A DNA stretch of 64,000 bases, from assembly GCA_012840465.1 (NCBI GenBank), contig DULJ01000059.1, positions 1-64,000 of the forward strand. Reading direction: 5' to 3'. The first letter of the stretch is position 1. Each line of letters begins with the position of its first letter. Below, one piece after another: positions 26,851-36,504 of this stretch. This DNA comes from Caryophanales bacterium (GTDB lineage Bacteria > Bacillota > Bacilli > Bacillales > Bacillaceae_J). Position numbers and translations under genes: made by a program. Under the pieces are notes generated by a model. The model was not told the DNA's origin. It worked only from the letters and a program-made list of their open reading frames with translations, and ran no database searches.

Positions 26851-27195
26851 ATGATAGGGAATGTGGCGGAACATAAGCCGGATTTGATTATTTTAGAGCT
26901 ATTAATGCCTATTTTGAACGGTTAGGAAATGTTGACAAAGGGATTTGAAATTGACACAATAAAAATCGATCGCTCTTTTACCAGTGGGATAGGGAAAAGT
27001 TTTGAAGATAATGCATTGGTGCAGACGATCATCGACATTGCTCAAAATTTATGACTCAACTTAGTGGCAGAAGGAATCGAAACAGAAGGACAGTTTGATT
27101 TTCTTTCTGAAAGTCAATGTGCGGAAGGGTATTTGTTTAGTCCTCCCGTAACAAGTGAAGAAATAAAGAAAATGATAAGGGAAAGGGTATCCTAA
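26851..27195 (+). pseudogene. Remnant of a receiver-EAL (c-di-GMP phosphodiesterase) gene
   Basis: One frame over 115 codons reads first as a receiver fragment (EHKPDLIILELLMPILNG), then a stop at 26923, then the last third of an EAL domain (IDTIKIDRSF, a stop at 27052, LVAEGIETEGQFDFL, CAEGYLFSPP) and the natural stop at 27193. The middle of the gene is missing and two stops interrupt it. It once encoded a response regulator that degrades cyclic di-GMP. It ends one base before the next chemoreceptor gene and contributes that gene's ribosome binding site. Confidence 0.8.
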
Positions 27196-27196
27196 C

Positions 27197-28894
27197 ATGA
27201 AGATGACCATTGGCAAAAAACTCTTTGCAGGCTTTTTGGGGATATTGATTATTTTGGCAGCAACAGTTGCAATCAGTTATATTGAGATTCAAACTGTTGA
27301 TAAAACGTATACCAATTTAATTGACGACAAGGCAAACAAACTAATCATGATTAAGGAATTGGATGTAAGGGTAAAAAAAGAACAATCGTCCCTTCGTGGC
27401 TATTTACTAATAGGGGATGAGGCATCATTAAATAGTTTTAAAAAAGCACATGACCAATACTTATCTGAAAGTAAGGGATTGGAGAGCGCCATCACTCATC
27501 CAGATGCGAAAAAGATCCTACAAGAGCTTGATCAAATTGAAAATGAATATAATAGATTTTCAGAATCAGTGTTTCAACTGAAAAAACAAAATAAAACGGA
27601 TGAGTATACAAAGCTTGTCTCTACAGTAGAGCGTGAACTTCTTAGTAGATTTGACCAAAAGATTAACGATTTAAATAAATTTCAACAAAATTTATTGGAT
27701 CAAGGCAATAAAGAAACCAACGCGAAAGTTCAATCAGTCATCAACATCGTACTAACTTTAGGGATAATAGCAATCGTAATGGGTGTTATCATCGCCATAT
27801 ATATGGGACGAATCATTTCTACACCGGTTACATTGATTGCGAATTCAGCTGAACAAATTGCCGCGGGTGATTTAACAATTGAGGAAATTAACATTAAAAA
27901 CAGAGATGAAATTGGAAATTTGGCAAAATCCTTTAATCAAATGGCGCAAAGCATTCGTGATATGATCTACCAAGTTGGGGCTAACGCAAATCAGGTAGCT
28001 GCTTCAGCAGAAGAATTAACGGCAAGTTCAGATCAGGCAACCCAAGCAGCTGAACAAATTGACAATGCCATGCATGAAGTATCTGTAGGCGTTGACAAAC
28101 AGGTTCAAAATGTGGAAGAAACATCTCAAACAATTAATGAAATGGCTAAAAATATCCAACACATTGCCAATGTCGCTCATGGTGTTTCTACGTCTGCGGT
28201 TGATGCTTCTGAAAAAACAACGGAAGGTGGACATGCAATTAAATCTGCGTTTCAACAAATGGATTCAATTAATCAAACCTTCACTGAGTTATCTAATGTT
28301 ATCAAAAGTTTAGGCGGTCGCTCTGAGGAAATTGGCCAAATTATAATGGTTATTACCGCTATTGCTGACCAAACCAATCTTCTTGCACTCAATGCTGCAA
28401 TTGAGGCAGCGAGGGCTGGTGATCATGGAAAAGGCTTCGCTGTTGTAGCGGATGAGGTCCGAAAGTTGGCTGAACAATCCTCACAATCAGCCCAGCAAAT
28501 ATCTCAATTAATATCCACAACTCAAGATGAAACAAACCAAGCCATTCAAACTATGGAGGTTGTAACGAAGGAAGTCTTATCAGGTATTGGCGTTGTCAAT
28601 ATAGCGGGAACGTCTTTTAAACAAATTCAAGGCTCCATAACAGAAGTTACTAACCAAATCCAAGAGGTTTCAGCTGCGGTCCAACAAATGGCTGCTGGAT
28701 CAGAACAAATCGTTCAAGCTATGAATTTCATAATTCAAACATCTGAGTCTTCCGCTTCAGCTGTACAAGAGGTATCTGCTTCAACTGAGGAACAATTGGC
28801 ATCAATGGAGGAAGTCTCATCCTCTGCCACCGCTCTAACCCAGATGGCAGTAGAATTGCAACAAATCATTGGGAAATTTAAAATAGAAAAATAA
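27197..28894 (+). CDS. Methyl-accepting chemotaxis protein
   Basis: This 565-residue chemoreceptor has a first membrane segment at about residues 9-30, a four-helix-bundle type sensor outside the membrane, a second membrane segment at about 180-203, a HAMP linker (about 205-258) and a long signalling coiled coil. The kinase-contact tip [20 protein letters not shown] is conserved. A second receptor of the same architecture follows at 29386, so the two look like diverged tandem copies. No chemotaxis kinase genes are nearby. The ligand is unknown. Confidence 0.93.
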   Translation: MKMTIGKKLFAGFLGILIILAATVAISYIEIQTVDKTYTNLIDDKANKLIMIKELDVRVKKEQSSLRGYLLIGDEASLNSFKKAHDQYLSESKGLESAITHPDAKKILQELDQIENEYNRFSESVFQLKKQNKTDEYTKLVSTVERELLSRFDQKINDLNKFQQNLLDQGNKETNAKVQSVINIVLTLGIIAIVMGVIIAIYMGRIISTPVTLIANSAEQIAAGDLTIEEINIKNRDEIGNLAKSFNQMAQSIRDMIYQVGANANQVAASAEELTASSDQATQAAEQIDNAMHEVSVGVDKQVQNVEETSQTINEMAKNIQHIANVAHGVSTSAVDASEKTTEGGHAIKSAFQQMDSINQTFTELSNVIKSLGGRSEEIGQIIMVITAIADQTNLLALNAAIEAARAGDHGKGFAVVADEVRKLAEQSSQSAQQISQLISTTQDETNQAIQTMEVVTKEVLSGIGVVNIAGTSFKQIQGSITEVTNQIQEVSAAVQQMAAGSEQIVQAMNFIIQTSESSASAVQEVSASTEEQLASMEEVSSSATALTQMAVELQQIIGKFKIEK

Positions 28895-29128
28895 TAAGGC
28901 AGAAGGCTTAATTCAAAAATTTAAATTGCATTATTCTACAAATAGTTACATGATTATACAAAGAGGTGATTTGAATCTCGGAATCAAACTACTAAAAGTG
29001 CTATTAATTAATCTCGTCAATGTAAAAAATACGGGAATGTAGTTAATATGAAAAGTTTCAAAATGATAAGTGGCTTAGATTAGGCTTTTCCCGTAGATAA
29101 AATCATGAAAGGAAGATGAAATTGAAAA

Positions 29129-29340
29129 ATGTCAATTCACAATTCAATTGAAAGAGGAAGCCTTTTTCACTATTTTCAAGGTTTATCCAGTACAAAGAAT
29201 TGGGAAAGAACAGGTGAAAAGGTATTACTTTGTTCTGAATTAGGTACACCCGAAGTGATTTTAAAAAAAACGTAAACAGTAAAGAAACTTTATAATTAGA
29301 AACGATGTCGATTTCTAAACTATTAAATACATATAACCTC
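29129..29340 (+). pseudogene. Remnant of a second EAL-domain gene
   Basis: The frame from 29129 reads IERGSLFHYFQGLSSTKNW and then EKVLLCSELGTPEVIL, resembling the start of EAL domains of the kind FHYFQPI...GYEALLRS...PE. A stop follows at 29273. After a frameshift the text continues near 29287-29338 as KKLYN and then LETMSISKLLNTYN, matching the usual LYELDTMSI segment. Only this N-terminal part remains. The rest of 28895-29385 is AT-rich and no gene was seen in it. It lies just before a chemoreceptor gene, as does the other EAL remnant. Confidence 0.6.
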
Positions 29341-29385
29341 CTGGAATCCACGTTAAAAAAGTTAATTATAGAGGTGAAATAAGGA

Positions 29386-31074
29386 ATGAAATTAACAGTA
29401 GCAAAGAAAATGTATTTAGGGTTTGGTGCCATTTTACTTCTTTTACTAACAATGGTCGGATATTCCTATTACGAAATCACTAAAACTAAAAATACTTATG
29501 AAAATTTACTTAATGACCGTGTTAAAAAAATAAAGATGATAGAGGAATTAATTCTAGTTTCCAAGGATAGTCAATTGGCTAACCGTGGTTATTTACTTTT
29601 TGGAAATGAAGTCTCCTTAACGACATTTCAGGAATCGGTAGGTAAATATAAGGAATTAAGTAAGGAATTGGAATCTACTCTTAAACAAGAAAGAGATAAA
29701 AAATTATTACAAGAACTTAATAATCTTACGTTCCAATATTTCGAATTAGCTGAAGAAACGATTTCCTTAAAAAATGAAAATAACTCCTTTGCGGTGGATG
29801 TTGTATCGGAAAAAGGATACCCATTGGTTCGTGCTATTCTTGATAAGGCTGATGAGATGATTGCTTTTCAAAATGCAGAATTGGAAAAAGTTCGTAATGA
29901 AGCGAAAGAATCAGTAAAAGATATCCAACGAGGTCTTTTGATCATCAGTGTGATTGCTTTGTTATTAGGAACAATTATTGCCACTTTTATAAGCCGAATG
30001 ATTTCAAAACCAGTACACGATATGGCGATTGCAGCAGAAAAAATTGCGAGCGGGGACTTAACACAAGATGCAATAAAAATTAAATCGAAGGATGAAATCG
30101 GTGATTTAGCCCGTGCTTTTAACGATATGGCTAAAAGTCTAAGAGGGGTTATTCAGCAAATTAACATAAGTGCAGAACAAGTGGCGGCTTCTTCTGAAGA
30201 ACTTCAAGCAACTAGTGAACAAGCCACTCAAGCAACCGTACAAATTGCTTCAGCGATTCAGGAAGTTGCCAGTGGGTCAGAAACCCAGGTTTCTAGTTCT
30301 GAACAAAGTGCTGTAGCAATGGAGGAAGTATCAATGGGAATCCAACGAATTGCTGAATCTTCGACCACCGTTAGGGATTCTGCCCAGGAAGCAACGGTTT
30401 TATCTGAACAGGGATATGAATCCCTTAAAGCGGCAATTGATCAGATGGAATCTATTGAAACCGGAACACAAAATACGACGATCGCCATTAAAAATTTAAA
30501 TGAACGTTCAAAAGAAATCGGAAAAATTATTGATGTGATCACAGGTATTTCTGAACAAACCAATTTATTAGCGTTAAATGCTGCAATTGAAGCAGCAAGA
30601 GCGGGAGAGCATGGAAGAGGCTTTACTGTAGTAGCTGAAGAAGTGAGGAAATTGGCTGACCAATCACGCGAATCGGCTTCCCAAATTGTATTATTAGTAC
30701 AAGAAATTCAGAAAGATACAGAAACAGCTAATAAAGAGATGATTCAAAATAGTAAAGAAGTAGATACTGGGAAAGACGTTATCAAAAAGACAGGCGTAGC
30801 TTTCCAACAAGTATTAAACGCTATCCAACAGGTAAATTTCCAAATTCAAGAGGTATCGGCGGCATCCGAACAAATCTCAGCTAACACTGAACAGGTGACA
30901 ACCTCCGTCGAGCAATTAGCCCAAATTGCAAAAGATGCATCCGCACAATCCCAAGGGGTGGCTGCCGCTTCCGAAGAACAATTAGCATCCATGGAAGAAA
31001 TTAGTGCGTCAAGTGAAGCGTTAAGCAAGTTAGCTCAAGAACTTCAGAAATTGATTGCAAGATTTAAAGAATAA
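29386..31074 (+). CDS. Methyl-accepting chemotaxis protein
   Basis: This 562-residue receptor has the same layout as the gene at 27197: membrane segment 1 (about 10-31), a helical sensor with the same [10 protein letters not shown]-type stretch, membrane segment 2 (about 183-206), HAMP and a signalling domain with the tip [20 protein letters not shown]. The sensor halves are related but clearly diverged, suggesting different or shifted ligands. The start ATG follows GAGGTGA. A terminator lies directly downstream. Confidence 0.93.
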   Translation: MKLTVAKKMYLGFGAILLLLLTMVGYSYYEITKTKNTYENLLNDRVKKIKMIEELILVSKDSQLANRGYLLFGNEVSLTTFQESVGKYKELSKELESTLKQERDKKLLQELNNLTFQYFELAEETISLKNENNSFAVDVVSEKGYPLVRAILDKADEMIAFQNAELEKVRNEAKESVKDIQRGLLIISVIALLLGTIIATFISRMISKPVHDMAIAAEKIASGDLTQDAIKIKSKDEIGDLARAFNDMAKSLRGVIQQINISAEQVAASSEELQATSEQATQATVQIASAIQEVASGSETQVSSSEQSAVAMEEVSMGIQRIAESSTTVRDSAQEATVLSEQGYESLKAAIDQMESIETGTQNTTIAIKNLNERSKEIGKIIDVITGISEQTNLLALNAAIEAARAGEHGRGFTVVAEEVRKLADQSRESASQIVLLVQEIQKDTETANKEMIQNSKEVDTGKDVIKKTGVAFQQVLNAIQQVNFQIQEVSAASEQISANTEQVTTSVEQLAQIAKDASAQSQGVAAASEEQLASMEEISASSEALSKLAQELQKLIARFKE

Positions 31075-31093
31075 CCCCGTATCCCCAATTATT

Positions 31094-31146
31094 AAAAGCC
31101 GAAAATATGCAAATTCCTTTCACTTTATGCATGTTCTCGGCTTTTT
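31094..31146 (+). terminator. Terminator after the second chemoreceptor gene
   Basis: AAAAGCCGA (31094-31102) pairs with TCGGCTTTT (31137-31145) around an inner partial stem, and a T-run follows. Confidence 0.8.
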
Positions 31147-31180
31147 CAAATGTTAGAAACATACGTCATAAACAACATTT

Positions 31181-32500
31181 TTAATTTACTCCAATTTTTT
31201 CATCCACTTCATTCGCTTTTTTCAGAATTAAATTCTCATCGCCGGGCATAAGTCTCCAGCCTTTGTTCACTACTATTCGGAGCCACGTACCGGGCATCCA
31301 AGAAGTAACCAATGCGAGCATCACAAGGATAGCGAAAAATTCTTGGTTGATGATCCCGGCAGTATAGGCAACTGAGGAAAGAACGATCCCGGGGCCGCCG
31401 CGGTCATTAATAGCAATTCCTAAATTTAAACTTGTGAAATGGTCCTGTTTCATAGCACGAGATGTGATATAAACAGCCAAAGTTTGTGTCAGTGTTGCAA
31501 ATAATAAATAGCCCATGAAAAAAAGCAGATTAAAGTGTCTTACTAGATCTAATTGCAGCCCCACTGTTGCAAAATATATAGGGATGAACCAAGAAAATGA
31601 AATATTAGATACGCCTTGCTCGACCCGTTCAGAAAGGGTTCTCGGCAAAGCCACTTTAGCCACAATTCCTGCTAATAGGGCACCAAAAATCGTTTCAACA
31701 TGGAGATTACCTGCGATGGAAGCAAGAATAAACATAATAAATAGGAAGTAGCCTAAATTCGAAGATCTATATAGTAGATTTTGCTTAGTAATGGTTAAGT
31801 GTTTAAATAAGAAATACCCAAGTAGAAAAGTACCTACTATAAAGGCAATGGATGTTCCGAAACTTGCCATTGCTGAGCCAACTGTAAATATACCGTTCTG
31901 ACTGACAATTGTTGTCGCAAAACCTAAGGCAACCCAGAGCAAGATGTCATGAATTCCCGCACATGCAACAACAATTTTAGCGAATCGAGAATGCATAATG
32001 CCAAGATCATTAAATATTTTGGAAATAACAGGAATAGAGGTTATAGCGATCGAGATGGCTATGACAATTTTCATTGCTAAAGGATTATTTGCCGAACCTA
32101 TAAAGGGGGTTATATTAAGAAGATCTGCTGCTAACCAACCTACAATGAAAGCCGGTATAGTTGCTCCTATTACTAAACCGGACGTTAATTTAATATCTTC
32201 CTTATTAAAATTGGTTTGGAACTTCAAACCGGAGGTAAACATTAGCATGAGCAAGCCAAATTGGTAAAGCAACCCAAACAATTTATCCTCAGTTTCAAAT
32301 CCTAGAAATAACCATTGAAAGGCATCCGGGAAGAAGTGCCCTAATAAAGTCGGACCTAACACTAAGCCAGCTGCTACTTCACCTATGACACGTGGTATGA
32401 AAATTCGTTCTGCAAGAAATCCCAATATATGTGCAGTTGCTAGCAAACACCCCATCGCTAACAAAAAATGACTAATTTCAGCACTTGTTAAACTAAACAA
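31181..32500 (-). CDS. Cation:proton antiporter, CPA2 (Kef/NapA) family
   Basis: This 439-residue membrane protein has about twelve hydrophobic helices and the CPA2 sequence pattern (RVIGEVAAGLVLGPTLLG near residue 37; GLMLMFTSGLKF; GIAINDRGGPGIVLSSVAY near 370). It should exchange sodium or potassium for protons. There is no C-terminal TrkA-N domain, so it is shorter than KefB/KefC. It starts with TTG after GAAGGAG. No partner gene is adjacent, and the ion cannot be assigned from sequence. Confidence 0.88.
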   Translation of the reverse strand: MFSLTSAEISHFLLAMGCLLATAHILGFLAERIFIPRVIGEVAAGLVLGPTLLGHFFPDAFQWLFLGFETEDKLFGLLYQFGLLMLMFTSGLKFQTNFNKEDIKLTSGLVIGATIPAFIVGWLAADLLNITPFIGSANNPLAMKIVIAISIAITSIPVISKIFNDLGIMHSRFAKIVVACAGIHDILLWVALGFATTIVSQNGIFTVGSAMASFGTSIAFIVGTFLLGYFLFKHLTITKQNLLYRSSNLGYFLFIMFILASIAGNLHVETIFGALLAGIVAKVALPRTLSERVEQGVSNISFSWFIPIYFATVGLQLDLVRHFNLLFFMGYLLFATLTQTLAVYITSRAMKQDHFTSLNLGIAINDRGGPGIVLSSVAYTAGIINQEFFAILVMLALVTSWMPGTWLRIVVNKGWRLMPGDENLILKKANEVDEKIGVN

Positions 32501-32652
32501 CAGTTTTCACTCCTTCGTTTGATTTTTTCTTCCTTTAATTACACTATGACAGGCTTACATAATAGCTTGGGTAAAGAACATGGAAAAGAATAATCTTTCA
32601 TAATAATTTTCAACTAAATTTAACAAACTAAAGGTAAGAAGGAGGAGTGTAA

Positions 32653-32964
32653 ATGTTGAAAAAAGTCACTACTGTTATATTGCTGTTAACCCTATTCAGT
32701 TTTAATCTGCTAGCTGTCAGTGCCCAAGGGGTCAAACCTGAAGGGATAAGTATGGAAAAGGCAAAACAAATTGCGTTAGAGCAGGTAAAAGGAGAAATTC
32801 TTTATGCCCACTTGGAGCATGACGATGGAAGGACCAAATATGAGATCATCATCCAAGCAAAGGATGGAAAGTATGAAGTAGAAATAGATAAATCTACTGG
32901 CAAAGTGTTAGAAGTGGAAAAAGAAGGCGAGGGAGAGGATAACGGTGAACCCTATGATGACTGA
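32653..32964 (+). CDS. Secreted PepSY-domain protein
   Basis: This 103-residue protein has a signal peptide (about residues 1-25, cleavage plausible after VSA) and one PepSY domain (about 33-92: ISMEKAKQIALEQV, then YEIIIQAKDGKYEVEIDKSTGKVLEVE). It ends in an acidic tail rich in Glu and Asp. PepSY domains are found in extracytoplasmic proteins and often modulate peptidases or bind at the cell surface. AAGGAGGAG precedes the ATG. A second small exported protein follows after 31 bases, so the two probably form an operon. The specific role is unknown. Confidence 0.85.
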   Translation: MLKKVTTVILLLTLFSFNLLAVSAQGVKPEGISMEKAKQIALEQVKGEILYAHLEHDDGRTKYEIIIQAKDGKYEVEIDKSTGKVLEVEKEGEGEDNGEPYDD

Positions 32965-32995
32965 AGAAATTTACGTTAAAGAGGTTCTCTAAAGA

Positions 32996-33352
32996 ATGTT
33001 AAAAGTATTGATGATTTCCGGGCTTTTATTTGGGGCACTTAGCTCCACACCAGTTGTCCCAAATGACAAAGAATTGAATGATCCAGAAATGAATTGTACA
33101 AAAAAAGTGAAACTAACCCCGGAACAACGCAATCAACTGGAGCAAATTTATCTTAGGATTCACAAAGATTATAGCGATTTAATTCACGCCTACTCTCAGG
33201 CAGGGGCATTGACACCGTATCAAACCAAGATAAGACATATCATGCTGAATAACTATATTAAAACCTTTTACAAACGAGGTTATCGCTGGTGCTCAGAGCA
33301 TGAATCCGATGAATGGGAAGAAGAATGGTATAACAATGATAAAGATGAGTAA
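32996..33352 (+). CDS. Small exported protein, DUF2680-like
   Basis: This 118-residue protein has a short hydrophobic N-terminus (about 1-18, signal-peptide-like) and a helical domain starting LTPEQRNQLEQIYLRIHKDY, with GALTPYQ further on. That pattern resembles DUF2680/YckD proteins of Bacillus. Two cysteines (in MNCTK and RWCSEH) and a very acidic Trp-rich C-terminus (SDEWEEEWYNNDKDE) are notable. It is probably co-transcribed with the PepSY gene. No function is known to me. A terminator follows directly. Confidence 0.72.
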   Translation: MLKVLMISGLLFGALSSTPVVPNDKELNDPEMNCTKKVKLTPEQRNQLEQIYLRIHKDYSDLIHAYSQAGALTPYQTKIRHIMLNNYIKTFYKRGYRWCSEHESDEWEEEWYNNDKDE

Positions 33353-33365
33353 GACGATGGAAATT

Positions 33366-33394
33366 GAATCAGAGTATAGATCTGATTCTTTTTT
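33366..33394 (+). terminator. Terminator of the PepSY/DUF2680 pair
   Basis: GAATCAGA (33366-33373) pairs with TCTGATTC (33381-33388), followed by six T. Confidence 0.85.
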
Positions 33395-33417
33395 CATTCT
33401 TATCTGACTAATTTCCC

Positions 33418-33825
33418 TTATAAAATGAGTTTAAACCGTCCAAAAGACAGTTTATATTCACTGAAAACTTCAATTTTATAATCTTCCCCATTAGGTATAT
33501 TCTCTATAGTTATTTGAAACCCCTTGGAATCGTTATAATTTCCGTGGATAAGACAATGGGCATAAACAGTTCTTTTTCCCCACGAACTCATTTTTACCAG
33601 TGAATAACAAATGGGACTTTTATCGTCAATAATCTCCTGAATCCCGTAAATGGTGATGCATTGATTGGTGACGGTAAAGGGCTTGCTGTAAAAGTAGCCA
33701 TTGTCTACACTTAAAGCCCATCTGATAAATTGCTCGCCTCTGTTTTGCTCCCTTCTTTCTAAATGAATCGACCATAACAAATAAAAGAAGACACAAGCAA
33801 CGGTAATCAAAATAAAAACACTCAT
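33418..33825 (-). CDS. Membrane-anchored protein of unknown function
   Basis: This 135-residue protein has one N-terminal membrane segment (about residues 3-20, with Leu-Trp-Ser after it) followed by a soluble, beta-rich domain. Two cysteines are present, in NQCITIYG and AHCLIHG. I recognise no family. The AGAAAGG-like purine run before the ATG at 33825 is acceptable. It is convergent with the small exported-protein operon and stands alone. Confidence 0.6.
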   Translation of the reverse strand: MSVFILITVACVFFYLLWSIHLERREQNRGEQFIRWALSVDNGYFYSKPFTVTNQCITIYGIQEIIDDKSPICYSLVKMSSWGKRTVYAHCLIHGNYNDSKGFQITIENIPNGEDYKIEVFSEYKLSFGRFKLIL

Positions 33826-34034
33826 TTAACCTTTCTCACCCCCTTTGTTCTATCTTAATGTTCACTTGGTTATGATCGTAACGGCGAATGACTTTCTGCT
33901 TTCGGTTATTCACTATTGATAATGGAACCTCAATTATAAGGAGGCTAACTGTAACATGGCAGCAAATTTTTTTTCATAATATAACACTTGTCCCAATATA
34001 CTAAAGTGAAGAAGCTCTAGGGGGAGTAGTAATA

Positions 34035-34139
34035 GTGGAAAAGGAAGAATTCGAAGAACTGTTCATAATGGCTTATCTCCATTTAGCATTGATTCTTGTA
34101 ATCTGTGTAATCGGAAAGTTTGTTGGTAGTTATTTTTGA
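34035..34139 (+). CDS. Possible 34-residue single-span membrane protein
   Basis: A GTG-started frame of 34 codons lies eight bases behind an AGGGGGAG ribosome binding site. It encodes an acidic N-terminus (EKEEFEELF) followed by a hydrophobic helix (AYLHLALILVICVIG) and a short basic/aromatic end. Charge pattern, hydrophobic span and ribosome binding site all suit a real small membrane protein. The remaining parts of 33826-34238 show no other convincing gene. Confidence 0.5.
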   Translation: MEKEEFEELFIMAYLHLALILVICVIGKFVGSYF

Positions 34140-34238
34140 ACCCATCTCCAATTTTATGATAATGGCCTAGGCCCATAACACTCCCAAATCACTTGCATAT
34201 CTTACCCTATAGGATATTAACTGATTGAAGGTGTTAGG

Positions 34239-35018
34239 ATGAGCGTTATCAGAACGGATCAGTGGCTATTGGATTCCTATCATCAACCAATAGACATTTG
34301 TGAACAGCTTAAAGGTTATTTTCCCAAGGTGCCGGCAGCTGAGATTTATGAATATTTGAAAATGCACGGTATGTATCGCCCGCTAAAGCGAGGATTGGAG
34401 CAGGTTGCTGCCTTGCGAAAAAACAAAGTATGGGAAATCGTGGAGAAGGATTATCTTACCTTGCGGAAATCTTGGGACGGACCCGATATCCCCATTTTTA
34501 TCTTTCCATCTGATGTTACAAATCGAAAAATTCAGCGGGATTTTAACGGCAAATCAGGTTTAGCGTTTAAGGATAAGTTATTTTTATTTTTTACAGAACA
34601 AAATATGGAGAAAGAAATACGAGCCGTGCTGACACATGAATACAATCATGTTTGCCGCTTGGCTAAGTTTCGAAAAAGTGAAGACTTCTATGTATTGTTG
34701 GATACGATTATATTAGAAGGGTTAGCCGAAAATGCCGTTCGAGAACGATTTGGTAGCGGTTATCTGTCCAATTGGACGTCTTACTACACAGATCAGGAAT
34801 TGGAAAAGATGTGGATGGTATTGCTTCATCCGAATAAAAATATTAAGAAAACGGATCGAAAGCATATGGAGCTATTGTACGGTTTGCGGCGAACCTATCC
34901 GAAAATGCTCGGCTACTGTGTCGGCTATTACTTAGTCAGAAAGTATATGGAGGAAAAAAAACTAAGTAGTAAAGAATTATTTACACTGCCAACACATCTT
35001 ATTGCCCAAATTGAATAA
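34239..35018 (+). CDS. YjaZ-like DUF2268 metallopeptidase
   Basis: This 259-residue protein carries a zinc-peptidase motif HEYNH (HExxH type, in LTHEYNHVCRLAKF near residue 135) and a downstream LDTIILEGLAENAVRERFG segment with the likely third ligand Glu. This arrangement is typical of the DUF2268 family that includes B. subtilis YjaZ. No signal peptide is visible, so it is probably cytoplasmic. The ATG follows GAAGGTG. The substrate is unknown. Confidence 0.83.
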   Translation: MSVIRTDQWLLDSYHQPIDICEQLKGYFPKVPAAEIYEYLKMHGMYRPLKRGLEQVAALRKNKVWEIVEKDYLTLRKSWDGPDIPIFIFPSDVTNRKIQRDFNGKSGLAFKDKLFLFFTEQNMEKEIRAVLTHEYNHVCRLAKFRKSEDFYVLLDTIILEGLAENAVRERFGSGYLSNWTSYYTDQELEKMWMVLLHPNKNIKKTDRKHMELLYGLRRTYPKMLGYCVGYYLVRKYMEEKKLSSKELFTLPTHLIAQIE

Positions 35019-35125
35019 AAATGGTAGGAGTTTGAGTTGCCTCTTACTCCTTTTTCTCTTGCCTCAAAAAGGGACGACTGTTAAAGTAGATATAGTTATT
35101 TCTATGAAAAAAATAGGTAGGGTGT

Positions 35126-35743
35126 ATGATGGAAAATTGGTTAATTAGTATAATGAATGAATGTGGGTACATAGGGATTTTATTATTGATTGCACTTGAA
35201 AATATTTTTCCACCGATTCCTTCTGAGGTTATTTTGACATTTGGTGGCTTTATGACGACTACTACTAATTTAACGATAACAGGTGTTGTGATTGCTTCAA
35301 CAATTGGAGCTGTCTTAGGTGCGGTTGTGCTTTATGGGATTGGTTTACTTTTGGATGTTGAAAATTTGGAGAAAATCATTGATCGATGGGGACATATTTT
35401 ACGTTTAACGAAGGATGATCTTCATAAAGCTGATGCCTGGTTTGATAAATATGGTCCTTGGACGGTCTTTTTCTGTCGATTTGTACCATTAATAAGAAGT
35501 TTGATTTCGATTCCAGCCGGGATGTCGAATATGAATTTCTTCCTATTTCTTCTTTTAACAACGGTCGGAACATTCATCTGGAATATTGTCCTTATCAGTC
35601 TGGGTGCCTCTGTAGGCGATTCATGGGATTCCATTGTCGTTTATATGGATATTTACTCTAATATTGTTTATGTTATACTGGCTCTTCTTTTTGTTTTATT
35701 TATTTTCATCTATATAAAAACAAGAAAACCAAGACGACGTTAA
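35126..35743 (+). CDS. DedA-family membrane protein
   Basis: This 205-residue protein of the DedA (SNARE-associated, VTT) family has four to five membrane helices. It shows the family marks ENIFPPIPSEVILTFGGF near residue 27 and the FCRFVPLIRSLISIPAGMSNM segment near residue 116, which includes the conserved Arg and Gly-Met. DedA proteins act in lipid carrier or phospholipid movement and in envelope stress tolerance. The family is usually multicopy, so the exact paralogue cannot be named. Confidence 0.9.
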   Translation: MMENWLISIMNECGYIGILLLIALENIFPPIPSEVILTFGGFMTTTTNLTITGVVIASTIGAVLGAVVLYGIGLLLDVENLEKIIDRWGHILRLTKDDLHKADAWFDKYGPWTVFFCRFVPLIRSLISIPAGMSNMNFFLFLLLTTVGTFIWNIVLISLGASVGDSWDSIVVYMDIYSNIVYVILALLFVLFIFIYIKTRKPRRR

Positions 35744-35748
35744 TAAAA

Positions 35749-35774
35749 GAGGCTGACTCTATGGGGTCAGCCTC
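35749..35774. terminator. Terminator between dedA and the TerC gene
   Basis: GAGGCTGAC (35749-35757) pairs with GTCAGCCTC (35766-35774). The minus-strand side is followed by TTTTATT, so it best serves the TerC gene. It may also stop dedA. Confidence 0.75.
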
Positions 35775-35783
35775 GTAATCTAT

Positions 35784-35800
35784 GTCTAGCTCCCGCTTGT
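35784..35800 (-). repeat. Stop-adjacent element, copy 2 (hairpin lost)
   Basis: Behind the TerC-gene stop codon the minus strand reads ACAAGCGGGAGCTAGAC. This is the start and end of the element seen at 23711, but the hairpin core is missing, as by an internal deletion. Confidence 0.55.
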
Positions 35801-36469
35801 CTATTCCATCGCAAATTCTCCTTTTTTGATGCTTTTTCTTTTCTTAAGTACACCGGCTCCAACAACAGTAGCAACAATGAAAAGTTCAAAGCCGTATTTC
35901 AAAATTTCATTTTCAAAGAATGGTTTCATGAAAGCCTCGCCGACAATCATTTTGGAAGCGGTCCAAGCTAGGATACCTGCCCCGATTGTGATAAAAATCG
36001 GGTAGCGCTCCATCCACTTAATAACAATTGTACTTCCCCAAACGACGATGGGGACTGAAATCGTTAAGCCTAAAATAACTAGTAAAATGCTTCCGTGTGC
36101 TGCACCAGCAACAGCCAAGACATTATCTAAGCCCATTGCCGCATCTGCAATAATAATGGTGCGGATCGCTGCCCAAGTACTTTCACTTGCTTTTACATCA
36201 TGCCCTTTTTCTTCAACTAATAGCTTGTATGCAATCCAGATAAGAAGGGCGCCGCCGACTAACAATAATCCTGGAACTTTTAACAGCCATACTACAGCAA
36301 TTGTTGCGAGAACTCGGATTAGTACAGCACCCAGCGTCCCCCATAATATAACTGTTTTTTGTTTTTCCTTTGGTAAATTTCGAGCTGCAAGTCCGATTAC
36401 AATTGCATTATCTCCTGCCAAAACTAGATCGATCATAACAATTGCTAACAGTGCCGTAAGAAATTCCAT
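35801..36469 (-). CDS. TerC-family manganese exporter (YkoY/YceF-like)
   Basis: This 222-residue TerC-family protein has about seven membrane helices and the acidic metal-site motifs LAGDNAIVIGLA (about residue 18) and DAAMGLDNVLAVAG (about residue 110). In B. subtilis the related YkoY and YceF are involved in manganese export or metalation of secreted enzymes. The start at 36469 follows GGAGGT; an upstream ATG overlaps that site. A yybP-ykoY riboswitch precedes the gene, which strongly supports a manganese role. Confidence 0.92.
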   Translation of the reverse strand: MEFLTALLAIVMIDLVLAGDNAIVIGLAARNLPKEKQKTVILWGTLGAVLIRVLATIAVVWLLKVPGLLLVGGALLIWIAYKLLVEEKGHDVKASESTWAAIRTIIIADAAMGLDNVLAVAGAAHGSILLVILGLTISVPIVVWGSTIVIKWMERYPIFITIGAGILAWTASKMIVGEAFMKPFFENEILKYGFELFIVATVVGAGVLKKRKSIKKGEFAME

Positions 36470-36504
36470 GCTTTTTAATACCTCCATTTTTTGATTTTTA
36501 GAAA

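Noticed and set aside
26851-27195. Functional small protein from the receiver/EAL region
   Set aside because: In-frame stops at 26923 and 27052, and joining of a receiver fragment directly to the end of an EAL domain, show a decayed gene.
29103-29432. 109-codon open frame on the minus strand between the chemoreceptor genes
   Set aside because: It overlaps the start of the second chemoreceptor and the EAL remnant, is AT-driven in composition, and has no ribosome binding site or recognisable family.
33956-33979. Seven-codon ATG frame behind a perfect AAGGAGG site
   Set aside because: The peptide is only seven residues. It may be a leader peptide or a broken small gene, but nothing supports either.
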